This document shows positions 63,264 to 64,000 of a stretch of DNA of 64,000 bases, in pieces. The translations under genes and the position numbers were made by a program. How positions within the stretch are numbered: position 1 is the stretch's first letter; the number at the start of each line of letters is the position of its first letter. Source of the DNA: CAZTHK01 sp964613215 (lineage in GTDB: Bacteria > Krumholzibacteriota > Krumholzibacteriia > Krumholzibacteriales > CAZTHK01); NCBI GenBank assembly GCA_964613215.1, contig CAZTHK010000012.1, positions 56,767-120,766 of the forward strand. The letters run 5' to 3'. The notes under the pieces were generated by a model. That model did no database searches. It saw only the letters and a program-made list of their open reading frames with translations, and was not told where the DNA came from.

Positions 63264-63914
63264 TCAATCGTCCGGGCCGAGACGCGGGGTTACCATTACC
63301 AGTTCGTCGAATCCTAAATCGGGCATATTATCTTCGAACCATATATAACCCTCTTCATCCGAAAAGTAGCTTTCACCATTGATTATAACCCGGGCGTTTT
63401 TAACGAACCGGTTTTCGCCTATCAGGATCAAACCATCAATTTCTTTTTTACTATCCCGTATCTGCTTGATTATCAGGTCTCCACTTTCTGTGGAGAGCCT
63501 TATTGTTTCATCTCTTGCCCTGCCGGTAGAAGCAGCCGCAGCAATATCCTTTTTGTCCGGATCGTCCGGCATGCTCAATCTGAGCACTTTTACTTTACCG
63601 CTCTTCTCCCACCAGCCGGAAAGTTTCCCGGTCACAAATTCACTTTTGTCAGTTTCATCCAGAGCTTTTATATACTGTTGGAAATACGTGACCTCTGCCA
63701 ATAATATATCCCTGCATCTATTGCACTTCATAACATGGTTGCGCAAATCCCGCTTGATATTGACACAGAGGTCCTCGGGAATTACTTCCCTCGGACCTCC
63801 GTGAAAATCCCCTCCAGCACTCACCCTGGACATATTACGAACTGCTAGAGCCCCTAACTCTTCCCTGGTAAAACAGTCATCCTTCTTTCTGGTCTTTTTC
63901 CTCATATGTCTCAT
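63264..63914 (-). CDS. Anti-sigma-factor-like zinc-finger protein
   Basis: 216 residues. A zf-HC2 type motif NHVMKCNRCRDIL (HxxxCxxC) near 58-70 follows a CFTREELGAL segment that may supply the fourth ligand. No membrane helix is visible, so it would be a soluble, cytoplasmic anti-sigma-like protein. The last 80 residues form beta-strand-rich sequence with Gly/Glu turns. A partner sigma factor would be expected upstream, outside the window. 63915-64000 contains no gene. Confidence 0.6.
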   Translation of the reverse strand: MRHMRKKTRKKDDCFTREELGALAVRNMSRVSAGGDFHGGPREVIPEDLCVNIKRDLRNHVMKCNRCRDILLAEVTYFQQYIKALDETDKSEFVTGKLSGWWEKSGKVKVLRLSMPDDPDKKDIAAAASTGRARDETIRLSTESGDLIIKQIRDSKKEIDGLILIGENRFVKNARVIINGESYFSDEEGYIWFEDNMPDLGFDELVMVTPRLGPDD

Positions 63915-64000
63915 TTCATATATGGTAAATTAATCCGGGAATGCATCTAACCTGAATAATTCATAAACCTGATTTTTATTGTAAAATAACAGGGTATTCT

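Noticed and set aside
1..64000. CRISPR arrays, prophage, integrases or transposase genes
   Set aside because: No regularly spaced direct repeats, phage structural genes or transposase motifs were seen on either strand.

Overview
The window is 64 kb of a dense, mid-GC chromosome from a diderm (LPS-type) bacterium. An LptD homologue, several outer-membrane lipoproteins, an Sdh-type complex II and a PorX-like regulator next to a sensor kinase point to the Fibrobacteres-Chlorobi-Bacteroidetes side of the tree or one of its uncultured candidate phyla. The species cannot be named from sequence alone. Nearly all genes lie on the minus strand in long operons with short or overlapping junctions; only the M23-peptidase/queH pair and one TPR gene are on the plus strand. 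I saw no tRNA, rRNA, CRISPR array, transposase gene or prophage. TGA is an ordinary stop codon in this genome.

Region by region. 1-4 kb: a truncated lipoprotein gene and sdhCDAB, with a clear promoter and a possible divergent small RNA. 4-8 kb: mrfB-mrfA, a helicase/exonuclease DNA-repair pair. 8-10 kb (+): M23 peptidase and queH. 10-18 kb: ferredoxin, M16 protease, dihydrolipoyl dehydrogenase, LytTR regulator and LytS-like kinase, a TlpA-fold lipoprotein without its cysteines, acyl-CoA dehydrogenase. 18-25.5 kb: envelope and hypothetical genes, a degenerate histidine kinase, two small zinc-ribbon proteins, and a metallophosphatase/tetraheme cytochrome gene interrupted by an in-frame TGA. 25.6-33.5 kb: an HU gene, then accD-folC-ROK kinase-lptD. 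33.7-42 kb: purine phosphorylase, rimI, tsaB, tsaE, PorX-like protein with kinase, serS, and a HemC-fold protein that has lost the catalytic residues. 41.5-50 kb: a surface-polysaccharide operon (two GDP-mannose-type SDRs, UDP-glucose dehydrogenase, RmlB, WecB, flippase, WecA-type transferase). 50-59.3 kb: the pyrimidine operon pyrR-pyrB-pyrC-[TPR lipoprotein]-pyrK-pyrD-pyrF followed by a transporter, led by a promoter and transcription attenuator. 59.3-64 kb: a REP/BIME-like palindrome cluster, an EamA permease, a MscS channel, a TPR protein and an anti-sigma-like zinc-finger protein.

Most notable observation: the gene at 24052-25458 reads through a TGA exactly where the wider family has the second Cys of a P-C-G-C motif. 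A 7-bp hairpin with a G-starting loop lies 21 nt downstream. This fits a selenocysteine-containing metallophosphatase-multiheme cytochrome that I do not know to be described. A point mutation or sequence error is the main alternative.
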